64,000 nucleotides of DNA from Planctomycetota bacterium (GTDB lineage: Bacteria; Planctomycetota; Planctomycetia; Gemmatales; Gemmataceae): positions 1-64,000 of the forward strand of contig VGXS01000007.1 of the NCBI GenBank assembly GCA_016873225.1. Reading direction: 5' to 3'. The number at the start of each line of letters is the position of its first letter. Position 1 is the first letter of the stretch. Below the pieces are notes generated by a model. The model was not told where the DNA came from and did no database searches. It worked only from the letters and a program-made list of their open reading frames with translations. The translations under genes and the position numbers were made by a program. Shown one piece after another: positions 28,890 to 37,077 of the stretch.

Positions 28890-31052
28890 ATGCTTCGCGT
28901 GATCGTGTCGCTACTGCCGGTGTTCATCGCCGGCGCCGCCCGGGCGGATGATTCGCCGCGGATCGATTTTCGGACCGATGTGATCGCCGCCCTGTCGCGC
29001 GGCGGCTGCAACCAGGGTGCCTGCCACGGATCTCCGCAGGGGAAGAATGGCTTCCGCCTCAGCCTGCGCGGCGCCGACCCCGACGCGGATTTCGCGACCC
29101 TCGTCAGGGAACAGGGCGGCCGCCGTGTCAATCGCCAGTCGCCGGCGCAAAGCCTGGTCCTCTTGAAGGCGACGGGCGGCGTTCCCCATCAGGGCGGGGT
29201 GATCTTCAGCCCGCACCATCCCGCGTACCGCGCGATCGCCGGCTGGATCGGCCATGGGTGCGAAATCAAGGATGCCCCGGCCGTCACCCGCCTGGAAGTG
29301 CTCCCGGGTGACACCCGCCTGCCCCCCAACGCCCCGGGCCTCGCCCTCACCGTCCAGGCCCGCTTCGCCGACGGGTCGTCCCGGGATGTCACGGAACTGG
29401 CCGTCTTCTCCTCGAGCCACCCCGACCTCGCCCCCGTCACGCCGACGGGCAAGGTTGAATTTCGCCGCACGGGCGAGGCCTCCATCCTGGTGAGATACCT
29501 GCAGTCCATCGCGAGCGTGCGGCTGAGCCATGTGAAGTCGGATGCCGGGTTTGTCTTCCGGGGGCCCGGCCCCGCCAATTTCGTCGATGAGTTCGTCTTC
29601 GCCAAGCAGCGCGACTTGCGGCTGATTCCTGCGGCCGTGGCGTCCGACGAGGTCTTCCTGAGGCGCGCCTATCTCGATGTGATCGGAGTGATGCCGACCC
29701 CCGGGGAGGCCGCGGCATTTTTGGACTCGAAGGATCCGGAGAAGCGCGCGAAGCTCGCCGACCAACTTCTCGCCCGGGATGAGTATGCCTACCACTGGGC
29801 CCTGAAGTGGGCCGATGTGCTGCGCGGCAGCCCGGTCACGATCAGCGAGCGCGGCGTGCACAGCTTTCACCGGTATCTCGTCCGCGCGATGGCGGAGGAT
29901 CGGCCGGTCACCGCCCTGGCGCGTGAACTCCTCACCGGACTCGGGAACACATTGAACAAACCGGCGGCGAATTTCTTCCGCATCGCGCGCACGCCCGAGG
30001 ACGCCGCGGAATCCGTGGCCCAGTTGTTCATGGGGGTGCGGGTCCAATGTTCGCGCTGCCACAACCATCCCTTCGAAAACATCACCCAGGCCGACTATTA
30101 CGGCCTCGCGGCCTTCTTCGCGCGGGTGCAGTTCAAGGGCGCCCAGTTCGGGTTGGACGACGAGATCGTGTACCTCGACGCGCGCCGGGAATTGAACAAT
30201 CCTCTGACGAAAAAACCGCAGCCACCCGTGGCGTTCTCGACTCCCGCCGAAGGGCTTGGCCCCGATGACGACCGCCGGGTCAAGTTCGCCGATTGGCTGA
30301 CCTCCCCCCAGAACCGGTTCTTCGCCCCCGCCGTGGCCAACCGCGTCTGGTTCCACCTGCTCGGCAAGGGCATCGTCGATCCGGTCGATGATTTCCGCGA
30401 CACCAATCCGCCGAGCAACCCGCAACTGCTCAAGGCCCTGGCGGACGATTTCGCGAGGCACGGATACCGGATGAAGCCGTTGATCCGGACGATCATCACC
30501 TCGCGTACCTACCAGCTTGCGGCCCAGGCACCCCGGCAGGACCCGAACTCAGCCGACCCGGAGGCTTACTTCACGCATGCCGCGGTCCGGATGCTCACGG
30601 CGGAGCAGGTGCTGGATGCCATTTCCTCGGCCACCGGCGTCCACGAACGATTCAAGGGTTATCCGGCGGGCACCCGGGCCCTTGAGCTTCCCGAGGGCGG
30701 CGTGATCCATCCGTTCCTGCAGGCATTCTCCAAGCCGGTGCGGGATGTCACATGTGAATGCGCCCGGGAGGACGATCCGGGCCTGCCCCAGGTTCTCCAC
30801 ATGCTCAACAACGCCCAGGTGGTAAGCCGGATCCGCTCACCGGAAAGCCGGGTGGCCCGATGGCTCAAGAGTGGCCGGGAACCAGCGTGGATCGTCGATC
30901 AAATGTACCTGGCGACGCTCACGCGGCGACCCACGGCTAAGGAGAAAACCCTGGTTTTGGAGCATATCCGTGCCAGCGGTGATGCCGAGGGTGGCCTGCA
31001 GGACCTGCAGCACGCCCTGCTCAACCTCAATGAGTTTCTGCTGCGCCACTAG
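28890..31052 (+). CDS. DUF1549/DUF1553 (PSD1-type) planctomycete cytochrome protein
   Basis: The product is 720 aa with a signal peptide (MLRVIVSLLPVFIAGAARA). Near the N-terminus GGCNQGACHGSPQGKNGF has an unusual CX4CH heme-like motif (C40, C45, H46). An Ig-like stretch precedes DUF1549 (DEFVFAKQRDL; AYLDVIGVMPT), a canonical CxxCH in VQCSRCHNHPFEN (about residue 386) and DUF1553 (ANRVWFHLLGKGIVDPVDDF). It is a large periplasmic or surface redox protein of unknown substrate. Its stop is followed after 3-4 nt by the intergenic repeat. Confidence 0.92.
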   Translation: MLRVIVSLLPVFIAGAARADDSPRIDFRTDVIAALSRGGCNQGACHGSPQGKNGFRLSLRGADPDADFATLVREQGGRRVNRQSPAQSLVLLKATGGVPHQGGVIFSPHHPAYRAIAGWIGHGCEIKDAPAVTRLEVLPGDTRLPPNAPGLALTVQARFADGSSRDVTELAVFSSSHPDLAPVTPTGKVEFRRTGEASILVRYLQSIASVRLSHVKSDAGFVFRGPGPANFVDEFVFAKQRDLRLIPAAVASDEVFLRRAYLDVIGVMPTPGEAAAFLDSKDPEKRAKLADQLLARDEYAYHWALKWADVLRGSPVTISERGVHSFHRYLVRAMAEDRPVTALARELLTGLGNTLNKPAANFFRIARTPEDAAESVAQLFMGVRVQCSRCHNHPFENITQADYYGLAAFFARVQFKGAQFGLDDEIVYLDARRELNNPLTKKPQPPVAFSTPAEGLGPDDDRRVKFADWLTSPQNRFFAPAVANRVWFHLLGKGIVDPVDDFRDTNPPSNPQLLKALADDFARHGYRMKPLIRTIITSRTYQLAAQAPRQDPNSADPEAYFTHAAVRMLTAEQVLDAISSATGVHERFKGYPAGTRALELPEGGVIHPFLQAFSKPVRDVTCECAREDDPGLPQVLHMLNNAQVVSRIRSPESRVARWLKSGREPAWIVDQMYLATLTRRPTAKEKTLVLEHIRASGDAEGGLQDLQHALLNLNEFLLRH

Positions 31053-31055
31053 ACC

Positions 31056-31421
31056 AAACTTCAAATAAATGACCTGCTCAAAACCCCGGCACCCGCCATC
31101 ATTCTGTTAGCTCTTTCATGTCGCTAAAGCGTCGAACGGCGCGAGTGACCTCTGAACTGGCGCCAGATTGTTGAATGTCCGCGAGGGCCCCTCACTTCGT
31201 TCAGGGCTCCTGAGCATCGTCAGCCTTTGTCCGGCCTTCATATTGAGATCCGTTCATCGCTTTGGAGCCCTGAACGAAGTGAGGGGCGAGTCGATCAAGG
31301 AACAACACCAGGAGTCATAGCAGAAACAAAAGAGCCCCAGTGGAGCCGAATTAAGGGGGCATATTAAAATAGACTCGATTTGCATTTTTATCGGTATTTT
31401 CAATCCAACTCATCTATTTGA
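31056..31421. repeat. Dispersed ~370-bp intergenic repeat, copy 2 (inverted relative to 2428-2797)
   Basis: The reverse complement matches 2428-2797 nearly end to end. Its main hairpin has perfect 24-nt arms (31187-31210 and 31264-31287). Compared with copy 1, three positions differ in both arms in a way that keeps base pairing. It begins within a few bases of the stop codon of the DUF1549 gene, as copy 1 does for the carboxypeptidase gene. The rest of the gap to 31543 holds a palindrome and no gene. Confidence 0.85.
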
Positions 31422-31443
31422 AGCCCGATCTAGATCGGGCTTC
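31420..31443. repeat. Perfect 24-bp palindrome at the outer end of repeat copy 2
   Basis: The half-site GAAGCCCGATCT is followed directly by its own reverse complement. It sits between the repeat and the 3' end of convergent argJ and could be a bidirectional terminator stem or a protein-binding site. No matching palindrome flanks copy 1. Confidence 0.6.
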
Positions 31444-31543
31444 GATTGGCCAACAAGAATAATAACATCGTAAAAATCCTCTTATGGCCTGAATGGATCA
31501 TGCCGTCCCCATGGATGCCTGGAGGAGAGGAGGCGACTGCCCG

Positions 31544-32761
31544 TCAGGTCGTGTAGTCGGCGTTCAGGCTGACATACTCGTGCGTGAGGTCGCAGGTGTT
31601 GAACACGCAGCCGGCCCGGCCAAGCGTGAAGACCAGGCGGAAGGTGAGTTCGCGGTTGTTCCGCATGTGGGCGCTCACCTCGGCGGAGTCGAACGGCTGG
31701 GGTTCTCCCTTCAAGTAGAGGCAGAAACCGTCCAGCCACAGCGAAAGGTCGCGTTCCTCGAACGGCACGCCGGCGTAGCCCGCCGCGGAAACCACCCGTC
31801 CCCAATTGGGGTCGGCGCCGAACACGGCGGTTTTCACGAGGGGGCTGTCAGCGACCGCCTTGGCCATCGCCCGCGCCTCGGCCCCGGTGCGCGCCCCCTC
31901 CACCTTGACGACGAGAAGGTGGGAGGCCCCTTCGGCGTCGGCGGCGATGGCGCGCGCCAAATCGGCGCACACCTCCCCGAGCGCCTCACCCCACAAGCCG
32001 AGGTCGGCTCCCGCCAGCGGCGCGGCACCCGCGGGCATCGCCGCCCCGTTGGCCAGAACCAGAACCGTGTCGTTGGTGCTGGTGTGCCCGTCAACCGAGA
32101 CGCAGTGGAAACTTTGGTCGATGGCCGGCCCGAGGGCGGAGGCGAGGTCGCGCGGCGCCACCGCCGCGTCGGTGAAGGCGAAGGCCAGCATGGTGGCCAT
32201 GTTGGGGCCGATCATCGCGGCACCCTTGGCGATTCCGGCGACCGTGAGCGCTCCCGTCGAGGTCTTGACCGACCGGTGGGCCAACTTGGGCCTCGTGTCG
32301 GTGGTCATGATGGCGCGGGCCGCCCCGTCGAGCGCGCCATGTCCCGGGGAGAGGGCGCCGGCCGCCGCGCGGATTCCCCGCCCGACAACTTCCATCGGAA
32401 GAAGGCGTCCGATGACGCCCGTCGAGGCGACGAGGAACGATTCGGGATCGGCGACCCGGCAGGCGCCGGCGGCCTCGGCGGCCATGGCCAGGGCGTCGGC
32501 CTCGCCCCGCGTGCCCGTGCAGGCGTTGGCGTTGCCCGAACAGGCCACCACGCCCCTGAAGCCCGTCCCGGCCCGGGCGCGGATCCGGTCGCGGCAGAGG
32601 CGCACGGGCGCCGCCTGCACTTGGTTGGTGGTGAACATGCCGGCGGCGGTGCAGGGCCTGTCGGAGACGGCCAGGGCGATGTCGCGCCTGGCGCCGTCAT
32701 CGCCACGGATCCCGCAGGCCGAGTCGCCGAACGACCAGCCCGCGGGCGGTTGGAATGACAT
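31544..32761 (-). CDS. argJ: Bifunctional ornithine acetyltransferase/N-acetylglutamate synthase
   Basis: The product is 405 aa, the usual ArgJ length. The autocleavage site lies in KGAAMIGPNMATML, with Thr190 as the nucleophile that becomes the N-terminus of the beta subunit. Other family blocks are ACSGNANACTG and FGADPNWGRV. It recycles the acetyl group between acetylornithine and glutamate in arginine synthesis. The start lies 30 nt after the fabI stop on the same strand; no other arg gene is nearby. Confidence 0.95.
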   Translation of the reverse strand: MSFQPPAGWSFGDSACGIRGDDGARRDIALAVSDRPCTAAGMFTTNQVQAAPVRLCRDRIRARAGTGFRGVVACSGNANACTGTRGEADALAMAAEAAGACRVADPESFLVASTGVIGRLLPMEVVGRGIRAAAGALSPGHGALDGAARAIMTTDTRPKLAHRSVKTSTGALTVAGIAKGAAMIGPNMATMLAFAFTDAAVAPRDLASALGPAIDQSFHCVSVDGHTSTNDTVLVLANGAAMPAGAAPLAGADLGLWGEALGEVCADLARAIAADAEGASHLLVVKVEGARTGAEARAMAKAVADSPLVKTAVFGADPNWGRVVSAAGYAGVPFEERDLSLWLDGFCLYLKGEPQPFDSAEVSAHMRNNRELTFRLVFTLGRAGCVFNTCDLTHEYVSLNADYTT

Positions 32762-32791
32762 GGGATAACCCCGGTATGAAATGGCGGGGGT

Positions 32792-33670
32792 TCAGACCCC
32801 CATGGCATTGTACCCGCAGTCCACATAAAGGATCTGGGCGGTGATCGCCGAGGCCAGGGGGCTGCACAGGAACGCCGTGGCGTTGGCGACCTCCTCCACC
32901 TCGATGGCCCTGGGCAGCGGGGACTTCGCCGCCGCGTGGTTGATCATGTCGTTGATGTCGCCGATGGCGCGCGCGGCGCGGGAGGCGTACGGGCCGGCGG
33001 AGACCAGGTTGACGCGGATCTTCTTGCCGCCCAGGTTGCTGGCGAGTTGCTGGGCGTCGATCTGGAGCGCGGCCTTGGCCGTGGACATGCCGCCGCCGTA
33101 GTGCGGCACCACGCGGTCGCCGCCGAGGTAGGTGAGCGCGACGGCGTTGGGATCGGGCCGGCCCTCCATCAGCGGCGCGAAGGTCCGCAGCAGCGCCGTC
33201 AGCGAATAACTGCTGATGCTGAGCGCCGTCAGGTAGGCCGACCGGGATGTCTCCACCATGCGGTTCTTGATTTCGGGGCTGAAGGCCACGGCGTGGATCA
33301 CGATGTCCACATGCGGGGTGTGGGCCTTCACATTGGCGGCGAGGCCGGCGATCGAGAAGTCGCCGTGCTTGTTGAACCGCTTGTCCTCGCGGGTCTTGGC
33401 GTCGACATCGGCCATCGAATCGAAGCTGACATCGCAGGCGAACACCTTTTCCACTTGGATGGAACCGGTCCCGTAGGGCAGCAGGCGGCTTTCGGCATCC
33501 GCGTCGCGGGTGAGGATGCTCTCGACGATGCTCACCAGGCGCGGATGCACCGCGAAGATCAGCCGGGCGCCCGCCGCCTGGAGGTACTTGGCGATGTGCC
33601 AGGCGAACCCGACATTGTCGCCCACGCCGGTCACCAAGGCCACCTTGCCGGAAAGATCCAAGGGAATCAT
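32792..33670 (-). CDS. fabI: Enoyl-[acyl-carrier-protein] reductase (NADH), FabI, plant-like type
   Basis: The product is 292 aa from the ATG at 33670, with GAGG 9 nt upstream. Rossmann motif GKVALVTGVGDNVGFAW. The active-site region is PHYGGGMSTAKAALQ with Tyr191 and Lys199 eight positions apart, the spacing of plant-type ENR; E. coli FabI has seven. It catalyses the last reduction of each fatty-acid elongation cycle. It precedes argJ in an apparent two-gene unit and is not part of the pfa-ole operon. Confidence 0.93.
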   Translation of the reverse strand: MIPLDLSGKVALVTGVGDNVGFAWHIAKYLQAAGARLIFAVHPRLVSIVESILTRDADAESRLLPYGTGSIQVEKVFACDVSFDSMADVDAKTREDKRFNKHGDFSIAGLAANVKAHTPHVDIVIHAVAFSPEIKNRMVETSRSAYLTALSISSYSLTALLRTFAPLMEGRPDPNAVALTYLGGDRVVPHYGGGMSTAKAALQIDAQQLASNLGGKKIRVNLVSAGPYASRAARAIGDINDMINHAAAKSPLPRAIEVEEVANATAFLCSPLASAITAQILYVDCGYNAMGV

Positions 33671-33780
33671 GCGAAAAACCTCATCCGTGCGGCGCCGGAC
33701 TCCTTCCGGCGGACTAATCAACCATGGTTGTGAATACCAATTTTGGTGCCCGGCGCACAGGTCGGCCCGATTTCAATGAC

Positions 33781-33807
33781 AAGGCCCCGGTCAGGGACCG
33801 GGGCCTT
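33781..33807 (-). terminator. Hairpin terminator of the repeat protein gene
   Basis: A perfect 12-bp stem (AAGGCCCCGGTC with GACCGGGGCCTT, 3-nt loop) lies 26 nt after the minus-strand gene that ends at 33833. Confidence 0.7.
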
Positions 33808-33832
33808 GCCAATTCAGCTTGGGGACCACTCG

Positions 33833-36586
33833 TCAGCGTTTTGTCGCCGATGTCAGTTGCAGGATCGCGTTGTCGACCTCGAGGCGCACGCGGGCGTCGG
33901 TGTCCTGGCGCTGCAACTTGAGCGCCTCCACAACCTCCTGCCGTTGGGCGCCCAACCGGGCCAGCGACCTGGCGGCGCTTCCCCGCACGGCGGGAGCGGG
34001 GTCGGTTTGCAGGGCCAGGACAAGCGCTCCAGCCACCTCGGGATTGTTGGCGTAGGCGCGGTTCGCGAGGTCCATGGCCGCCATCTCGCGCTCCGAGGGG
34101 AGCAGGGCGTTCTTCAGCGTGGTGATCGCCTGGCGATGGTCGAAAACGGGGCTCGGGTTGGGCATCGACCTCATGGCCGCTTGCTGATAGGCCGCCGCTT
34201 GCTGATAGGCCGCTGCTTGCTGATAGGCCGCCGCTTGCTGGTAAGCCACCGCTTGCTGGTAGGCCGTGGCCTGCTGCTGAGGCATGGCCACCTGCTGCTG
34301 GGGCATGGCCGCTTGCTGGGGATAGGGCATCGCCATGGCTTGCGGGTAACCGGGAGGCAGCGGGCGGGGATAGCCGGCGGGAACCGGGAAACGGCCCGCG
34401 GCGACGAAGGCGTTCGCGTCAGCCGGTTGTCCGACCGGCACATCCGCCGGAATCGGCCTTTGGTTGCCCGATGGACTAAAGGCGTTGGCCAAGCCGCCGG
34501 GGACGGCGGCGCCGGGCACCATGGGCCGGGGGCCGGGCGTGTAGGCATACGCGGGAGGCACCATCACGCCGGGGGGAACCGAAGGCAGTCCCTCGGGTAC
34601 CCGAGAAGGTTCCGGCATGCGGAAATTGGCGACGGTTTCATCATCCACTCCGGCGGCGCGGATGGAGGCTGTTCCGGGTTGGCCAACACGACGCCCCAGG
34701 AAACCCCAACCTGGTATCTGAAGGCCAAGCGTGGGGCGTTGGCGACCGTCGACGGCCCGTTGGCCAGCGGTGTCGGCGCCATCCTTGACAGTACGAACCG
34801 TTCGTTCCCGCCGTTCCACCGTGGGGCGTTCCATCACGACCCGTTCGGAAGATGGTCGTTCCGTCACGACTCGTTCGGATGCGGGGCGTTCCGTGGTGGC
34901 GCGATCGAGTGGGGATGCCTCGGCTGGCGCGCGCCGCGCCACGCCCCTGTCGGAACTGGCCCGATCCGTGACTGGCCGGCTTGACGGCGTGAGGGACAGG
35001 GTGCCAAGCCGGCTGAAGAATGAGTTGCTGGAAGGCTTGGTGACCCTTTCCGCCGCCGCTTCCTGCCTGGCGACGCGCTCCTGCGCGGCCTCGATGATCG
35101 TGGGAAGCGGATCCGCTTTGGATTTATCCGCTCGAGGCAATGGTTTCACTGACATGGCGGCCTGGTCGGACGGAACAGGTTCCGATTGGCCCCATGATTG
35201 GCGCCAGTTGCCGGGGTTGGCGGCAGGCTGGGAGGAACTGGGAACCACAGCGACGCCGTTTCCTTTTCCACCATTTCCCTTGGTGCCGGGATCACCGGCG
35301 CCTTTGGAGGTCGCGCCCTTGCCGGCATCGCCCGCGCCCTTGGTACCGGGATCACCGGCGCCCTTGGAGGTCGCGCCCTTGCCGGCATCGCCCGCGCCCT
35401 TGGTGCCGGGATCACCGGCGCCCTTGGAGGTTGCACCCTTGCCGGCATCGCCCGCGCCCTTGGTGCCGGGATCGCCGGCGCCCTTGGAAGTTGCGCCCTT
35501 GCCGGGATCGCCCGCGCCCTTGGTGCCGGGATCACCGGCGCCTTTGGAGGTCGCACCCTTGCCGGGATCACCGGCGCCCTTGGAGGTCGCGCCCTTGCCG
35601 GCATCGCCCGCGCCCTTGGTGCCGGGATCACCGGCGCCCTTGTAGGTCGCGCCCTTGCCGGCATCGCCGGCGCCCTTGGTGCCGGGATCGCCGGCGCCCT
35701 TGGAAGTTGCGCCTTTGGTGCCAGGGTCTCCGGCGCCTTTTGAGGTCGCGCCCTTGCCGGCATCGCCCGCGCCCTTGGTGCCGGGATCACCGGCGCCTTT
35801 GGAGGTTGCGCCCTTGCCGGGATCGCCCGCGCCCTTGGTGCCGGGATCGCCGGCGCCCTTGGAAGTCGCGCCCTTGCCTGGATCGCCCGCGCCCTTGGTG
35901 CCTGGGTCTCCGGCGCCCTTGGAAGTCGCGCCCTTGCCGGCATCGCCTGCGCCCTTGGTGCCTGGGTCTCCGGCGCCCTTGGAGGTCGCGCCCTTGGTGC
36001 CGGGATCACCTGCGCCCTTGGAGGTCGCGCCCTTGCTGGCATCGCCCGCGCCCTTGGTGCCGGGATCACCGGCGCCCTTGGAGGTCGCGCCCTTGCCTGA
36101 ATTGCCTGCGCCCTTTGTGCCGGGATCACCTGCTCCCTTGGAAGTCGCGCCCTTGGTGCCATTCCCATCAGAACCCTTGGCGGAGGAAGCCTGATCGTCC
36201 ACAGGGGGAAGTTGGGCGGGGGGTGCGGAATTCGAAGTTTGCTGGATTTCGGACGCCGGGGTGGGAACTGGGGCGCCGGGAGGAGAAACCCTTGAAGAGC
36301 CCCACTGGTAAACCTGAACTTCTGAAAGGTTGCCTTGTTGGTATTTCTGCACCACCGTCATGCGTTGACCGGTGAAAATCGCCTGAACTTGCAGGCAGCG
36401 ATGCCCATCGGCATCGTTCCAGGTTTTCAAAACCCGGCACCTGGTTGGCTTGCCACCGTCGAGTTCAAGTGAAACAAAGCGCTCGGCGGAGGCGGCCGGG
36501 ATCACAGACTGGGCCATGAGCACCTGCCCACCGCCGAGAGCGGCCAGGGCGGCGCTCAACCAGATGGCGCGGATCGAGCGGTACAT
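33833..36586 (-). CDS. Exported low-complexity repeat protein with C-terminal HEAT-like segment
   Basis: The product is 917 aa from the ATG at 36586 (GGAGA 7 nt upstream). A signal peptide ends near GGGQVLMAQS, followed by a small N-terminal domain. About 16 units of a 20-residue repeat (KGATSKGAGDPGTKGAGDAG) occupy roughly residues 140-440. Next come a Glu/Arg/Ser repeat (ERPASERVVTERPS), a Pro-rich region with a tandem AYQQAA repeat, and a C-terminal pair of HEAT-like helices (PAPAVRGSAARSLARLGAQ). The first repeat is collagen-like in Gly spacing only in places. Function unknown; an envelope or matrix protein is likely. Confidence 0.78.
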   Translation of the reverse strand: MYRSIRAIWLSAALAALGGGQVLMAQSVIPAASAERFVSLELDGGKPTRCRVLKTWNDADGHRCLQVQAIFTGQRMTVVQKYQQGNLSEVQVYQWGSSRVSPPGAPVPTPASEIQQTSNSAPPAQLPPVDDQASSAKGSDGNGTKGATSKGAGDPGTKGAGNSGKGATSKGAGDPGTKGAGDASKGATSKGAGDPGTKGATSKGAGDPGTKGAGDAGKGATSKGAGDPGTKGAGDPGKGATSKGAGDPGTKGAGDPGKGATSKGAGDPGTKGAGDAGKGATSKGAGDPGTKGATSKGAGDPGTKGAGDAGKGATYKGAGDPGTKGAGDAGKGATSKGAGDPGKGATSKGAGDPGTKGAGDPGKGATSKGAGDPGTKGAGDAGKGATSKGAGDPGTKGAGDAGKGATSKGAGDPGTKGAGDAGKGATSKGAGDPGTKGNGGKGNGVAVVPSSSQPAANPGNWRQSWGQSEPVPSDQAAMSVKPLPRADKSKADPLPTIIEAAQERVARQEAAAERVTKPSSNSFFSRLGTLSLTPSSRPVTDRASSDRGVARRAPAEASPLDRATTERPASERVVTERPSSERVVMERPTVERRERTVRTVKDGADTAGQRAVDGRQRPTLGLQIPGWGFLGRRVGQPGTASIRAAGVDDETVANFRMPEPSRVPEGLPSVPPGVMVPPAYAYTPGPRPMVPGAAVPGGLANAFSPSGNQRPIPADVPVGQPADANAFVAAGRFPVPAGYPRPLPPGYPQAMAMPYPQQAAMPQQQVAMPQQQATAYQQAVAYQQAAAYQQAAAYQQAAAYQQAAMRSMPNPSPVFDHRQAITTLKNALLPSEREMAAMDLANRAYANNPEVAGALVLALQTDPAPAVRGSAARSLARLGAQRQEVVEALKLQRQDTDARVRLEVDNAILQLTSATKR
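34170..34285. repeat. Tandem repeat coding for AYQQAA units
   Basis: About eight near-identical units (GCCGCTTGCTGATAG and variants) encode (A/V)AYQQA. It lies inside the secreted repeat protein gene. Confidence 0.8.
35277..36170. repeat. 60-bp tandem repeat, about 16 units, within the secreted protein gene
   Basis: Units begin TGGTGCCGGGATCACCGG and recur at an exact 60-bp period over long stretches; a few units are cut to 36-39 bp, always in frame. Differences are mainly at third codon positions and between GATGCC and GATCCC, so Ala/Pro alternates in the last diad. Confidence 0.9.
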
Positions 36587-36794
36587 GTGGAGTTCTCCGG
36601 GTAGGAAGCGGTGGGAATCGGCTTGTTGTGCCGACAGTGCGGCTCCACCTTCCGTTACCGGGTTTATCGGCAATCATGGTCGTGGCCTTCATGCTGATTT
36701 CGTCAATCGTGCCGATTTTGCGGTCGACCTGGATTGCCTTGAGCGGGCTTCATTTCGATAAGTTGCAAAAAAGGATCCAAATCCAAAAACTGGA

Positions 36795-36888
36795 AAAGCC
36801 CCCAGCGGAGCCGGAGGCGGAGTGAGTGGGGTGTAATGAAGTTCACCCGCTCACTCCGGTGCTTCGCACCTCCGTTCGGGGCTCTTTT
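36795..36888 (-). terminator. Long imperfect hairpin downstream of oleC, probable operon terminator
   Basis: The outer arms AAAAGCCCCC.AGCGGAG and CTCCG.TTCGGGGCTCTTTT, plus an inner pair (CGGAGTGAGTGGGG with ACCCGCTCACTCCG), form a long stem. On the minus strand it ends in GGGGGCTTTTCCAGTTTTT, 190 nt after the oleC stop. It resembles the extra hairpin at 2210-2300. The remaining part of the 36587-37077 gap is AT-richer DNA with no gene seen. Confidence 0.6.
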
Positions 36889-37077
36889 GATTTTCAGAAA
36901 TGTTTCTTGATTTTTCGCAATCAGCAAATCGACGATTGGGTTGACGGCGAACTTGCATGATTCGGAAGTGATTTGAAGAAATTGTGTTTCTAACCAAATC
37001 AAACAATGGAGCCGCCCTGGCACGAGGCAGGTGTCGGGCGTCAACTCATGGATTGGCTGTGGAAGAGGGCTGAAGCA

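Noticed and set aside
32792..33670. fabI as a functional part of the pfa-ole system
   Set aside because: It is 3.4 kb from oleC, separated by an unrelated gene and terminators, and pairs with argJ.
35277..36170. Regular 60-bp repeats that look like a CRISPR array
   Set aside because: The units are contiguous without unique spacers, keep one reading frame and encode a secreted protein repeat; no cas genes are nearby.
34731..36375. Long plus-strand open frames over the repeat protein gene (Pro/Ala- or Arg-rich)
   Set aside because: They are the complement of the 60-bp repeat; codon use and lack of start signals favour the minus-strand gene with signal peptide.
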